This document shows positions 37,535 to 47,046 of a DNA stretch of 64,000 nucleotides, one piece after another. Each line of letters begins with the position of its first letter. Within the stretch, counting starts at the first letter, position 1. A program made the translations under genes and the position numbers. The DNA comes from Algoriphagus litoralis (GTDB taxonomy: Bacteria; Bacteroidota; Bacteroidia; Cytophagales; Cyclobacteriaceae), in assembly GCF_003259255.1 (NCBI RefSeq), contig NZ_QGOL01000014.1:62001-126000 (forward strand). The letters are read 5' to 3'. Under the pieces are notes generated by a model. It searched no databases, was not told where the DNA came from, and saw only the letters and a list, made by a program, of their open reading frames with translations.

Positions 37535-37566
37535 GAAAAAAACCCTGATTTTTTAGGTCAGGGTTT
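37535..37566 (-). terminator. Rho-independent terminator of the outer-membrane receptor gene
   Basis: On the minus strand, arms AAACCCTGA and TCAGGGTTT and a 9-nt loop are followed by a long T-run, 8 nt after the receptor stop codon at 37574. Confidence 0.85.
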
Positions 37567-37573
37567 GGTTTGA

Positions 37574-40099
37574 TTATCTATTCCTTACAGGTGCTCCACC
37601 ACCCTGTTGGCCTTCATTTTGGCCGCCATCTCCACCTTCTTTCAAGTCATCGTTGTTGACAGACTTTCTTCTTCTTGGGCGTTGGTCCATGGAGAGTTTA
37701 CCGATTCGGTAGCTGAAATTGACTTTGAAGTTCATGTTTCGGGTCGCATTCAAGCTATTCTGAACAATGGTCGGTGTGATGATTTCGTTTCTGACGATAA
37801 ATTCCTTTGCCAGGAAGTTTTCAACTCCAAAACCTACGCTTCCTCTTTTCTCAGCAAACTGCTTGTTCATACTCAACCCGTACACCGCAAATCCTCCGGA
37901 TGTACCCTGAAGCTGCACTTGTCTTCCTCTAGCAAAGGAGAACAGCTGAACCTGCCAGTTTTTAGGAAGGGTGTAGTTACCGAAGATTCGGCCACTGATC
38001 ACAAAACCTTCATTGCTTGCTGCAAAATCAGGATCACTCAATCCATTATCCAGCATGGCATAGTACAGGTCAAAACCACCATTCAAAGAAAGCTTGTTAT
38101 TGATGTTCACATTGGCAAATAAGTTGGTACCAATAGTCTGCTCCTGACCGATGTTATCATAAGTAGTGGAGATAATTCCACCGTCAAGTACGTTTCTGAT
38201 TGCCTGAATAGACCCTGTAGTATTTCTGTAGAACGTAGTGAAGTTTAGGGTCGTTCCTTTGATAAATGTGCTGTATCCCAATTCATAGTTGTCGGTGAAT
38301 TCTGGATCGAGTTCCGGATTACCCTGTGAAATCTGAAGTGGATTGGATGCCTCGATGTTTGGATTCAGGAATCTAAGCGATGGTCTTTGAATCCGTCTGT
38401 TGTAGGCAGCCTTGATCATGTTTCCGTTTTTCAACTTTCTGGAAGCATTGATACTAGGTACCCAAGTGCCATAAGAAGGAATCTCAGCCTCAAATTCGGT
38501 TTTGAAATCCGCATTGATGGTAGTGTACTCGTATCTCACACCTGGCTTCAGGGTGTAATTTTTCAGAAATGAGAAAGTATAAGACACATAGCCTGCAGTT
38601 ACATTTTGGTCGTAACTAAACTCATTATTCAAACTTGGATTCTCACTTTCGATAAATTCTCCATCTGACCCATCTGCCTCGAAGTAGGCGAAATCAGAAT
38701 ACGCCTTTCTCAGAATGTTTTTGGCACCATACTCGAGAATCTGATTTCCCTTGTCATTCATTGGCGTGACGTAATCCACCTGCACGGTAAATTCCTCATT
38801 TCGGCTCGGGTTATCATTTTTCAATCGGGAATCAATCGTGGTGAAATCCTCTGAAAACAGCGTATTGATAAATGAATTCTCTCGGTTGTTTCGGCTGTAG
38901 AGTGTCAGAAAACTCAATTCTCTCCCCTTTTTCTCAAAAGTCCGAGTGTAATTCAAGCTGACATCGACCGAGTTACTTTGATCTTTGGTATCGGTACTTC
39001 GTAGTCTGCTGCTGAGCAATTGATCATTTTGATAGTTCTCTGTCAGGAAGTTTCTCTGCTCATTGTTAGAGTTTCTCAAGCCAAAGTTGATCGCACCTGT
39101 GATGAAATTGTATTGGTTGATATCATAGTCCATACCGAAATTGTATCTGCCAAAAATATCTCTTCGCTCGGTATCAGCCGATTGAATTACTTTTCGCACA
39201 TCGCCATTTTCACTGGTGAGAAGTTGCTCATTTTCAAATCTGCCAAGCAAATTATATCCTGATCTTCCGAATCCACCCAAACTGAATCCAAGTTTGCCCT
39301 TTCTGGCACTACCCTGAAGACCCAAGTTAGAACCTCTTAATCCAAAGCCTGAGTTGATGTTTAGGGTCACGCCTTGCAGGTTGTTCTTTTTGGTCACAAT
39401 GTTTATCACTCCGGAAGTACCCTCTGCATCAAATCTTGCAGATGGTGAAGTGATTACCTCTACTGCCTTGATTTCGTCAGCGGGGATCTGCTTGAGCGCA
39501 TCTGCAATAGAAGATGCCGCGATGGCGGAAGGTCTGTTATCAATCAAAACCAAAATATTGCTACTTCCTCTCATGGAGACATTTCCGTCCAGATCTACCG
39601 AAAGCATCGGAACCCTTCTCAAAACATCCGTAGCATCTCCACCGGCAGTAGTTTTGTCATTTTCTGCTTTGTAGATCGTACGATCCACTCGCTCCTCGAT
39701 CAATTCACGCTGTCCCTGTACAGTGACTTCCTCGAGCGCAACGCCCTCGTCGGTCATGCCGATTTCCCCAAGGTTGATGTCAGAATCAGCAGAATTGATA
39801 TTGACAGTACGCTTCACTGTCTCATAGCCCAAAAAGCTCACTTGCAATTCATACGTACCTACTGCGAAGCCGGTAATGAAGAATACCCCATCTCCGTCGG
39901 CCACAGCTCCCGAGGTGCTTACGTCTGCTCCTACTTTATAAAGTGCCGCAGTAGCATAGCCTACGGGTTCGCCGGTTTTAAGATCTTTTGCTACTCCGAT
40001 GATTCGGGCTGGCTCTTTGCCTTCTCCGGTCTGCTGCGCAAAAGCAACTGTACTTCCGAAAAATGTGATTGCGATAATTAAATTGAGTAATTTGTTCAT
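37574..40099 (-). CDS. TonB-dependent receptor with OMP_b-brl_3-type barrel
   Basis: 841 residues from the ATG at 40099, which gives a clean signal peptide (LLNLIIAITFFGSTVAFAQQ). An N-terminal carboxypeptidase-regulatory-like domain (GVAKDLKTGEPVGYATA) is followed by a plug (VEVITSPSARFDAEGTSGVINIVTKKN) and a long beta-barrel of about 600 residues with alternating aromatic strands. The C-terminus is an Arg/Gly-rich tail (PRRRKS, GGQNEGQQGGG). It belongs to the OMP_b-brl_3 receptors for unknown cargo. It is divergent from a LytS/LytTR pair across 259 nt, and that pair may control it. Confidence 0.9.
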   Translation of the reverse strand: MNKLLNLIIAITFFGSTVAFAQQTGEGKEPARIIGVAKDLKTGEPVGYATAALYKVGADVSTSGAVADGDGVFFITGFAVGTYELQVSFLGYETVKRTVNINSADSDINLGEIGMTDEGVALEEVTVQGQRELIEERVDRTIYKAENDKTTAGGDATDVLRRVPMLSVDLDGNVSMRGSSNILVLIDNRPSAIAASSIADALKQIPADEIKAVEVITSPSARFDAEGTSGVINIVTKKNNLQGVTLNINSGFGLRGSNLGLQGSARKGKLGFSLGGFGRSGYNLLGRFENEQLLTSENGDVRKVIQSADTERRDIFGRYNFGMDYDINQYNFITGAINFGLRNSNNEQRNFLTENYQNDQLLSSRLRSTDTKDQSNSVDVSLNYTRTFEKKGRELSFLTLYSRNNRENSFINTLFSEDFTTIDSRLKNDNPSRNEEFTVQVDYVTPMNDKGNQILEYGAKNILRKAYSDFAYFEADGSDGEFIESENPSLNNEFSYDQNVTAGYVSYTFSFLKNYTLKPGVRYEYTTINADFKTEFEAEIPSYGTWVPSINASRKLKNGNMIKAAYNRRIQRPSLRFLNPNIEASNPLQISQGNPELDPEFTDNYELGYSTFIKGTTLNFTTFYRNTTGSIQAIRNVLDGGIISTTYDNIGQEQTIGTNLFANVNINNKLSLNGGFDLYYAMLDNGLSDPDFAASNEGFVISGRIFGNYTLPKNWQVQLFSFARGRQVQLQGTSGGFAVYGLSMNKQFAEKRGSVGFGVENFLAKEFIVRNEIITPTIVQNSLNATRNMNFKVNFSYRIGKLSMDQRPRRRKSVNNDDLKEGGDGGQNEGQQGGGAPVRNR

Positions 40100-40358
40100 A
40101 GTGTCGTTTTGCCAAATGGGACTTCTGCCATTTGATACCCCAAAGTTGGAGGCAATGTTTTGCCCCAAAAAATGTAATAGACCAGCATCAGCACTTCATC
40201 GACAAATCACCCCAAATCCAAGACGAATCTGTAATACAGCCCAATCGATGGATTTGTCCCTCCAAATCAGGTTTCCATGGGCCAAAATGCGGTATTGGTA
40301 GATTGAATTTGAGCGGTAAAAGTAATTTGATTTAGTTTGGATACTGAAAATCAACCCT

Positions 40359-41444
40359 ATGCTATTATTCACCCCCAAAAAACGGCTTTCGGTACTCGTT
40401 CATATCCTCGGCTGGCTAATGCTCTGCATCGTCCTATTATTGCTGTCTCCACTATCCTGGAGAATGGGAGAGATGACGCTGCCGGTGCAGTTTTGGTGGA
40501 AGCAGGTGTTTCTTGTTTCACTATTGATATCAATTTTCTACACCAACCAATCCTTGGTCGTACCCACGGTTTTGCTTCGTGGCAAAAACTACCTCTACCT
40601 CATGATTGTCATTTTGGGAGCGGTATTTTTCTATGGGATTATCATTTATTTTGAGCAGTTCACCTCTTATGCCGAAAAGATGCACCAGGTCTTCAATCCG
40701 GACAAACCCTTTGACCCCAACAGACCAAGGTGGATCTATGGAGATATTTTCCAGTTGATGCTCTATATGGTATCCATCGGATTAAGTACATCATTGGCAT
40801 TGGTGCAGAAGTGGCAAAAGGATGAAACCCTCCGTCGAGAACTTGACCGACAGCGGATCAATACCGAACTCTCCTATCTGAAGGCTCAGATTAACCCACA
40901 TTTCTTCTTCAATACGCTAAACAACATCTATGCGCTTACCAATCTGGATGTAAAGAAAGCACAGGAAGCACTTCTAAAACTTTCTAGAATGATGCGGTAT
41001 GTCCTCTATGAAAACCAAAAGAATGAAACGCTTTTGACTAAAGAGGTGAAGTTTATCGAAGATTACATCGAGCTGATGAAGATGCGGATGACGGAGAAAG
41101 TCAAGCTGAAAATCGAAATCGAAAGCCCAAAAGAAGAGTTGGTCATCGCTCCTATGCTACTCTTGCCATTTCTGGAAAACTGCTTCAAACATGGAGTGAG
41201 CTCCCAGCAGGAAAGCGAAATCAAAATCAAGCTGGAGGTCATGGGAGATACCGTATTCTTCGAAACGAGAAACCACATTTTCCCTGTCAATCCCGATAGT
41301 CCCGAAGCTCATGAAAATGGCATCGGACTGACCAATACTCAACGTCGACTCAGTCTGATTTACCCGGAAAAACACCGGCTGAAATTTGGCAAAGACGAAG
41401 CGAAACAGGAATATTGGGTCAACCTGACCATCAATCTCTCATGA
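40359..41444 (+). CDS. LytS-type sensor histidine kinase
   Basis: 361 residues. Four N-terminal membrane helices (about 10-160) are followed by a His_kinase domain with INPHFFFNTLNNIYAL, carrying the phosphoacceptor His, and a HATPase segment with LLPFLENCFKHGV and GIGLTNTQRRL. The kinase ends 4 nt into the response regulator gene. LytS kinases phosphorylate LytTR regulators and in Bacteroidota often stand beside outer-membrane genes, as here. Confidence 0.93.
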   Translation: MLLFTPKKRLSVLVHILGWLMLCIVLLLLSPLSWRMGEMTLPVQFWWKQVFLVSLLISIFYTNQSLVVPTVLLRGKNYLYLMIVILGAVFFYGIIIYFEQFTSYAEKMHQVFNPDKPFDPNRPRWIYGDIFQLMLYMVSIGLSTSLALVQKWQKDETLRRELDRQRINTELSYLKAQINPHFFFNTLNNIYALTNLDVKKAQEALLKLSRMMRYVLYENQKNETLLTKEVKFIEDYIELMKMRMTEKVKLKIEIESPKEELVIAPMLLLPFLENCFKHGVSSQQESEIKIKLEVMGDTVFFETRNHIFPVNPDSPEAHENGIGLTNTQRRLSLIYPEKHRLKFGKDEAKQEYWVNLTINLS

Positions 41445-42184
41445 TTCTCAAATGTGTCGCCATAGATGACGAGCCATTAGCGCTCGAATTGCTAAGTAAA
41501 TTTGTCAATCAGACTGCCTTCCTGAAGCTGGAAGGTAAATTTTCCAATGCAATCGAAGCCCTGAGTTTCCTGAACCAAAATGAAGTCCATCTCATCTTTA
41601 TGGATATCCAGATGCCCGATCTCTCCGGCATGGAGCTGGCCAGGATTCTGGATGGGAAAAAAAATACCGAAAAAACCCGCATAATTTTTTGCACTGCTTA
41701 CAATCAGTTCGCCATCGAGGGATACAAGGTAGAAGCCTTGGACTATCTTCTCAAGCCCTACAGCTACGAGGATTTTCTCGCTGCCGCAACTAAGGCTTAT
41801 CAGTATTTTGACCGCATCCAAAATGCACCTATGGTCAAAAGTACCGAACTCCCTGCCCAGCAGGAATTCATCTTTCTCAAAGTAGAATACCAACTCGTCA
41901 AAGTGATGCTGAAAGACATCACCCATGTCGAAGCCTACAAGGACTACGTCAAAGTTCACCTCAAGTCCAAAGCAAACCCGCTCTTGTCACTTACCAGCAT
42001 GAAAAATATGGAGGAATTGCTCCCTTCGGAAAAATTCATGCGCGTACATAGATCCTTCATTGTGGCCCTGGATCATATCGATTCGGTCGCGAAAAATGTC
42101 ATCCAAATCGGTAACCACCAAATTGCAGTTGGAGAGAATTATAAGGATCTGTTTCTGGAGTTTTTGAGTAAGTGGATGAGTTGA
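41441..42184 (+). CDS. LytTR-family response regulator
   Basis: 247 residues from the ATG at 41441. The receiver domain has AIDDEPLALEL, LIFMDIQMPDLSG with the phosphoacceptor aspartate, and LDYLLKPYS. A LytTR DNA-binding domain follows from about residue 143 (FLKVEYQLVKVMLKDITHVEAYKDYVKVHL). It overlaps the kinase by 4 nt. Likely targets are the receptor gene divergent from the pair and its own promoter. Confidence 0.94.
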   Translation: MILKCVAIDDEPLALELLSKFVNQTAFLKLEGKFSNAIEALSFLNQNEVHLIFMDIQMPDLSGMELARILDGKKNTEKTRIIFCTAYNQFAIEGYKVEALDYLLKPYSYEDFLAAATKAYQYFDRIQNAPMVKSTELPAQQEFIFLKVEYQLVKVMLKDITHVEAYKDYVKVHLKSKANPLLSLTSMKNMEELLPSEKFMRVHRSFIVALDHIDSVAKNVIQIGNHQIAVGENYKDLFLEFLSKWMS

Positions 42185-42190
42185 TTTTCT

Positions 42191-42218
42191 GGTCAACGGT
42201 TGACGGCCGACTGTCCAC
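42191..42218. repeat. Degenerate 7-nt array, family NGTNNAC, block 1 (4 units)
   Basis: Four in-phase units GGTCAAC, GGTTGAC, GGCCGAC and TGTCCAC, starting 7 nt after the LytTR regulator's stop codon. Block 2 lies 70 nt further on. Confidence 0.75.
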
Positions 42219-42288
42219 AGCAGCTTTTTGAAAGAATTAAGTCAATTTTGCATTCAATTCCTCATTTTTTTCGGTTGTTAGAAAAGGC

Positions 42289-42316
42289 CGTTGACTGTCG
42301 ACAGTGGACCGTTGAC
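42289..42316. repeat. Degenerate 7-nt array, family NGTNNAC, block 2 (4 units)
   Basis: Four in-phase units CGTTGAC, TGTCGAC, AGTGGAC, CGTTGAC, followed by AATT, 18 nt before the guanine deaminase start. Reverse-complementing block 1 gives a sequence partly like block 2, so together they could fold across the 70-nt spacer. Confidence 0.75.
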
Positions 42317-42334
42317 AATTTGTATCTTTAATGC

Positions 42335-42811
42335 ATGACCGAATTCCAACAAAACTACATGCGCCAAGCCATCGAGCTTGCAAAAACAGGAATGCTCGCC
42401 GGAAATGGTGGCCCATTTGGCTGCGTAATCGTCAAAGATGGTAAAGTCGTGGGTCAAGGATCAAACCTAGTCTTAAAGACCAAAGATCCCACTGCCCATG
42501 CCGAGGTAGTAGCCATCCGTGATGCCTGCAAAACGCTGGATCACTTTCAGTTGGAAGGCTGCGAAGTCTACACTTCCTGCGAACCTTGCCCCATGTGTTT
42601 GGGAGCGATTTTTTGGGCAAGACCTGCTAAAGTGTTTTTTGCTTGCACGAAAGAAGATGCCGCAGAAGCTGGTTTTGACGATGAGTTTATCTATCAGGAA
42701 ATTGAAGTGAAACCTGAAAACCGCCGGATTCCAATGGTTTCTCTGATGCGGGAGGAAAGCTTGAAGGCCTTTGAGCTTTGGAAGGAAAAGGGAGATAAAG
42801 ACCTGTACTAG
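42335..42811 (+). CDS. guaD: Guanine deaminase (CDA-fold nucleoside deaminase)
   Basis: 158 residues. The zinc site is HAEVVA for the histidine and catalytic glutamate, and CEPCPMC for the two cysteines. The N-terminal GGPFGCVIV and the C-terminal segment with ENRRIPMVSL match Bacillus GuaD rather than TadA. It deaminates guanine to xanthine for nitrogen release. It stands alone; the heptamer array sits right before it. Confidence 0.88.
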   Translation: MTEFQQNYMRQAIELAKTGMLAGNGGPFGCVIVKDGKVVGQGSNLVLKTKDPTAHAEVVAIRDACKTLDHFQLEGCEVYTSCEPCPMCLGAIFWARPAKVFFACTKEDAAEAGFDDEFIYQEIEVKPENRRIPMVSLMREESLKAFELWKEKGDKDLY

Positions 42812-42918
42812 AATCAAGAAAAGTAGCCAACTAGAAGAATATCAGCGGCAGCCTATTCGGCAAGGGAGCATCACCTGAGTATTATTGGCTAAAATTCTTT
42901 CTAGCGAAACTTTCAAGG

Positions 42919-42951
42919 AAAAAACAAAAAACCCGACCATTTCTGATCGGG
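42919..42951 (-). terminator. Rho-independent terminator of ffh
   Basis: On minus, an 8-bp stem (CCCGATCA with TGGTCGGG) and a GAAA tetraloop are followed by a T-rich tract (the A-rich stretch at 42919-42931 on plus). It lies about 54 nt after the ffh stop codon. Confidence 0.85.
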
Positions 42952-43004
42952 CAATAGTGTTAAAACGGAAAGAAATCCTTGTAAACCTTAATTCGTAACT
43001 AATT

Positions 43005-44345
43005 TTATCTTCTTCCTCCACCGGGAGGCATCATACGGCTCATGGCTTGCTTGGCTCCGCCCATTTTGTTCATCTGCTTCATCAGCTTGCGCATGTCGTC
43101 AAACTGCTTCATCAGGTTATTTACCTCCACAATTGTCCTTCCCGAACCATCAGCAATTCGCTTTCTTCTGCGTCCATCGATGATGTCGGGCTGCTGACGC
43201 TCTTTTGGAGTCATGCTGCGAATAATTGCTTCGATTGGCTTGAAACTATCGTCGTCAATATCCAACCCTTTCATGGCTTTGCCCATTCCGGGAATCATAC
43301 CCATCAAATCTTTGATATTTCCCATCTTTTTCACTTGCTCCAGCTGAGAAAGGAAATCGTCAAAATTGAAGTTGTTTTGACGGATTTTGGCATTGATTCG
43401 CTTGGCTTCATCCTCGTCAAAGGATTGCTGCGCACGCTCAACCAAGGAGATCACGTCACCCATGCCGAGGATTCGTTGAGCCATACGGTCCGGATGGAAG
43501 ACATCCAGATTTTCCATCTTTTCACCGGTAGAGATAAACTTGATCGGCTTATTCACTACGTGACGAATCGAAATCGCCGCACCACCTCGGGTATCACCGT
43601 CGAGTTTGGTCAGGACGACCCCGTCAAAATTCAGTCGCTCATCAAAGGTCTTTGCGGTATTCACCGCATCCTGACCTGTCATTGAGTCTACTACAAAAAG
43701 TGTCTCCGAAGGATTGAGTGCCTTTTTCAGTTCCTCGATTTCCTTCATCATCTGCTCATCCACAGCCAGACGACCTGCGGTATCGACTACTACGGTCTTT
43801 TTGCCGGTTTTCTTTGCGTATGCAATCGCATTGTTAGCGATCTGAAGCGCATTTTTATTCTCAGGCTCAGCGTATACTTCCACACCGATCTGCTCACCCA
43901 AGACTTTCAGCTGATCAATCGCGGCAGGTCGGTAGATATCACAAGCCACCAAGAGAACCTGTCTTCCTTGTCTTTTCAGTAGGCTTCCAAGCTTTCCTGT
44001 GAAGGTCGTCTTACCCGAACCCTGAAGACCCGCGATCAAAATCACAGCCGGATCACCGCTGAGTTTGATGTCGACTTTGGAACCGCCCATGAGCTTGGTG
44101 AGCTCTTCTTGGGTGATTTTGACAAGCAATTGGCCAGGAGAAACAGAAATCAATACATCACGGCCCAAAGCTTCATTTCGGATCGTATCGGTGACTTCTT
44201 TGGCTACTTTATAGTTAACATCGGCATCGATCAGGGCTCTTCTGATTTCCTTTACAGTGGATGCGACGTTGATTTCGGTTATTTTCCCGGTTCCTTTCAG
44301 GGTTTTGAAAGCCCGGTCAAGCTTTAAACTTAAATTATCAAACAT
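43005..44345 (-). CDS. ffh: Signal recognition particle protein Ffh (SRP54)
   Basis: 446 residues. N domain, then the NG GTPase with GLQGSGKTTFTGKLG, DIYRPAAIDQL, VDTAGRLAVDE and TKLDGDTRGGAA. A methionine-rich M domain ends in GGAKQAMSRMMPPGGGRR, which binds the SRP RNA and signal peptide. It targets membrane proteins to FtsY and the translocon. Monocistronic, with a strong terminator. Confidence 0.98.
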   Translation of the reverse strand: MFDNLSLKLDRAFKTLKGTGKITEINVASTVKEIRRALIDADVNYKVAKEVTDTIRNEALGRDVLISVSPGQLLVKITQEELTKLMGGSKVDIKLSGDPAVILIAGLQGSGKTTFTGKLGSLLKRQGRQVLLVACDIYRPAAIDQLKVLGEQIGVEVYAEPENKNALQIANNAIAYAKKTGKKTVVVDTAGRLAVDEQMMKEIEELKKALNPSETLFVVDSMTGQDAVNTAKTFDERLNFDGVVLTKLDGDTRGGAAISIRHVVNKPIKFISTGEKMENLDVFHPDRMAQRILGMGDVISLVERAQQSFDEDEAKRINAKIRQNNFNFDDFLSQLEQVKKMGNIKDLMGMIPGMGKAMKGLDIDDDSFKPIEAIIRSMTPKERQQPDIIDGRRRKRIADGSGRTIVEVNNLMKQFDDMRKLMKQMNKMGGAKQAMSRMMPPGGGRR

Positions 44346-44421
44346 TCGGTTTTGCTTCTATTTGGTGCAAAAGTAATGAATTTAAGGGTTTCTGGGAAGG
44401 TGAATTTATGCGAAATAAGAA

Positions 44422-44449
44422 GGAAGACAGGAGACTCAAGACAGAAGCA
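44422..44449. repeat. Degenerate 7-nt array, family NNAGACN (4 units)
   Basis: GGAAGAC, AGGAGAC, TCAAGAC, AGAAGCA in phase, in the 286-nt gap between ffh and the YfhO gene. Unlike the others it does not abut a stop codon; it lies about 80 nt upstream of ffh's start. Confidence 0.65.
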
Positions 44450-44464
44450 ATAAAATCCATCCAA

Positions 44465-44504
44465 AATCAGCGATTATCAGCGACTTTTTCTGCAAGCTTC
44501 TGCG
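44465..44504. repeat. Degenerate 10-nt array (4 units)
   Basis: AATCAGCGAT, TATCAGCGAC, TTTTTCTGCA, AGCTTCTGCG in phase, each with TC-[AT]GC at the same offset. Fifteen nt after the heptamer array. The 10-nt period is about one DNA turn. Confidence 0.6.
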
Positions 44505-44631
44505 GGAAACATTAATGAAGAACAAAATCAGTAAATGTGTGGGCTTCTCCAAAATCATATCTTCTCGCTCTTTCCCATTAAATCCCTAATTTGCAGGCTT
44601 AATTCTGTCGCGGAAAAAATCATTCCTTTTC

Positions 44632-47046
44632 ATGCAAATTAACTTTCAAAAAGACCTGCTGCCTCACCTGTTGGGCATTGTCCTTTTTTATTCGATCGTA
44701 GTCCTGTATTTCTCCCCGATGGTATTCGATGGGAAAATCATTTTCCAAGGCGACATCCTCCAATGGGAAGGTTCGGCCAAAGCCATCCTGGATCACCGGG
44801 AGGCTACCGGAGAGCAAATGCTCTGGACTAACAGCATGTTTAGCGGCATGCCAGCCTATTTTGTAAGCATGGAGTTTCCAGGCGACATCACCAATATGCT
44901 GATTTCTGTACTGACCTTGGGACTTCCCCACCCGATCAGTGGTTTGTTTTTTGGAATGGTGGGGATGTACATTTTGCTCCTGAGCTTTGGTGTCAGGCCC
45001 GTTTTTGCCATCGGCGGAGCGATTGCATTTTCTTTCAACACCTACAATCTACTTTCCCTCGAGGCGGGTCATAATGCCAAGATTTGGGCTGTTTGCCTGA
45101 TTCCATTGATTTTGGCAGGAATCCATCTGGCTTTTGAGCGAAAAAGAATCTTGGGAGCGGCACTACTTGCCTTGGGACTTTTGCTCCAACTGAAATTCAA
45201 CCACCTGCAAATCACTTACTACACCCTGATCATATCGGTGATTTATGTGGTCGTTCGGATGGTTTTTGACTGGAAAAAAGAAGGTATTCCAGGACTTTCT
45301 AAAACAATAGGATTCCTTGTCCTCGGTGCCGCTTTGGCTGTAGGAGGAAATATAGGCAGACTGGCAACCGCCCTCGAATACAGCCCCTTCTCCACCCGGG
45401 GAAATGCAACTTTGGAAGCGAAATCTTCCGGCTTGGACAAGGATTATGCTTTTGGCTGGTCCAATGGCAAACTGGAAACACTCACCCTGCTGATCCCTGA
45501 CTTCTACGGAGGTGGAAGCAATACCCCACTTGGCGAAGGATCCGCCTCCGAGAAAGCACTCCGCGCTCAAGGCATGGACCCTGCCCAGATCAACGGATTC
45601 CTCAAGGGAGCACCGACCTATTGGGGAGATCAGCCATTTACAGGAGGTCCGATTTATGGCAGTGTGATTTTGGTTTTTCTGGCTTTGCTTGGGATTTGGG
45701 CTGCACCAAAGGAAAGTCTGATCACCTTTGGCACCATCATCATCCTCTCGCTGATGCTGAGCTGGGGCAGCAATCTGGCATGGTTCAACTATGCACTCTT
45801 TGACATTTTACCGGGTTACAACAAATTCAGGGCTGTATCCATGGCCTTGGGAATGACGCTATTTGCCATACCTGTTTTGGGGATGATCTCGCTAGAACGA
45901 TTGGTGAAAAAAGGCGAACTGAAGCCACTGCTCCTTGCCGGAGGCATTGTCGGAGGTGTGGTATTGATTCTGGCGGTGGCTTCTGGAGCATTTTTCCGAT
46001 TTGAAGGGGCGGCAGATGCCAGCTTCCCAGAGTGGCTGGCGACGGCCATCCAAGCAGACCGTAAGGCCATGCTCTCAGCTTCTGCCTGGAAGAGCTTGGC
46101 GTTTATCGCTTCGGCTGTAGGATTAGTCTATTTTCATCTTAAAGGAAAAGTCTCCGACTTGATGCTCGGTATCGGTTTGATCGCTTTGATATCGGTTGAC
46201 GTTTGGACGATCAATCGACGCTACCTGAATGCTGAATCCTTTCAGGGAAATCCTTCGCGACAGTTTTTCGCTGAAACTCCAGCCGAAAAATCCATCGCAT
46301 CGGATGAAGGCTATTTCAGAGTTTTGCCTTTAACGGAAGGACTCACTCAAGGAGCGCGAACCAGTTACCGATTCAATAGTATTGGCGGCTATCATGGGGC
46401 AAAACTCCGTCGATATCAGGATCTGGTGGAACACCAGATTCAGCCTGAGCTGGAGGCCTTCATTGCCAAGGCGCAGGAAGGAAACTTTGATTGGGAAAGT
46501 ACCGGAGTGATCAATATGCTCAACACAAAATATCTGATTGCAGGCGCAGAAGCAAATGCTGTTTTTGAGAATCCTGAGGCAAATGGTGCGGCTTGGATAC
46601 CGACAGAAATCGTCTCTGTTGGCTCCAATCAGGAGGAGATCGATACGTTGGGAGAAATCAACACCAAAACTCAAGCAACTTTAAATACAGAAGAGTTTGG
46701 TCAAATTCCTGCCGGTGCCGGGCAAATCAGCCTGAAATCGACCAACCCGGATAAAATTACCTATCAAGCCTCGATGAGTCAGGGAGGTCTGGCTGTTTTC
46801 TCAGAAGTACATTATCCAAAAGGATGGACTGCTACTATCGATGGAAAAGAAGCTCCCATCGTGCGGGTGAATTACCTCCTTCGAGGATTGGAGATTCCCG
46901 CGGGTGAGCACGAAGTAGTATTTACTTTCGCTCCTTCCAGCTTTTATGCCACGAAGACACCGACAGTGATTTTTCAATATTTGATCCTTTTGACTTTAAT
47001 CGCTGGGGTCTTTTTCACTTACAAAGAATCCAATGGAAAAGCCTAA
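44632..47046 (+). CDS. YfhO-family multi-pass membrane protein
   Basis: 804 residues with 12 or more membrane helices. Landmarks are the N-terminal LYFSPMVFDGKII-FQGDIL segment, FNTYNLLSLEAGHNAK, LPGYNKFRAVSMALG, and a soluble C-terminal domain with HYPKGWTATIDGKEAPI and LEIPAGEHEVVFTF. The fold is related to GT39/GT-C glycosyltransferases, and Bacillus YfhO is linked to teichoic-acid glycosylation. The sugar donor here is unknown. It overlaps the methyltransferase gene by 14 nt. Confidence 0.9.
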   Translation: MQINFQKDLLPHLLGIVLFYSIVVLYFSPMVFDGKIIFQGDILQWEGSAKAILDHREATGEQMLWTNSMFSGMPAYFVSMEFPGDITNMLISVLTLGLPHPISGLFFGMVGMYILLLSFGVRPVFAIGGAIAFSFNTYNLLSLEAGHNAKIWAVCLIPLILAGIHLAFERKRILGAALLALGLLLQLKFNHLQITYYTLIISVIYVVVRMVFDWKKEGIPGLSKTIGFLVLGAALAVGGNIGRLATALEYSPFSTRGNATLEAKSSGLDKDYAFGWSNGKLETLTLLIPDFYGGGSNTPLGEGSASEKALRAQGMDPAQINGFLKGAPTYWGDQPFTGGPIYGSVILVFLALLGIWAAPKESLITFGTIIILSLMLSWGSNLAWFNYALFDILPGYNKFRAVSMALGMTLFAIPVLGMISLERLVKKGELKPLLLAGGIVGGVVLILAVASGAFFRFEGAADASFPEWLATAIQADRKAMLSASAWKSLAFIASAVGLVYFHLKGKVSDLMLGIGLIALISVDVWTINRRYLNAESFQGNPSRQFFAETPAEKSIASDEGYFRVLPLTEGLTQGARTSYRFNSIGGYHGAKLRRYQDLVEHQIQPELEAFIAKAQEGNFDWESTGVINMLNTKYLIAGAEANAVFENPEANGAAWIPTEIVSVGSNQEEIDTLGEINTKTQATLNTEEFGQIPAGAGQISLKSTNPDKITYQASMSQGGLAVFSEVHYPKGWTATIDGKEAPIVRVNYLLRGLEIPAGEHEVVFTFAPSSFYATKTPTVIFQYLILLTLIAGVFFTYKESNGKA

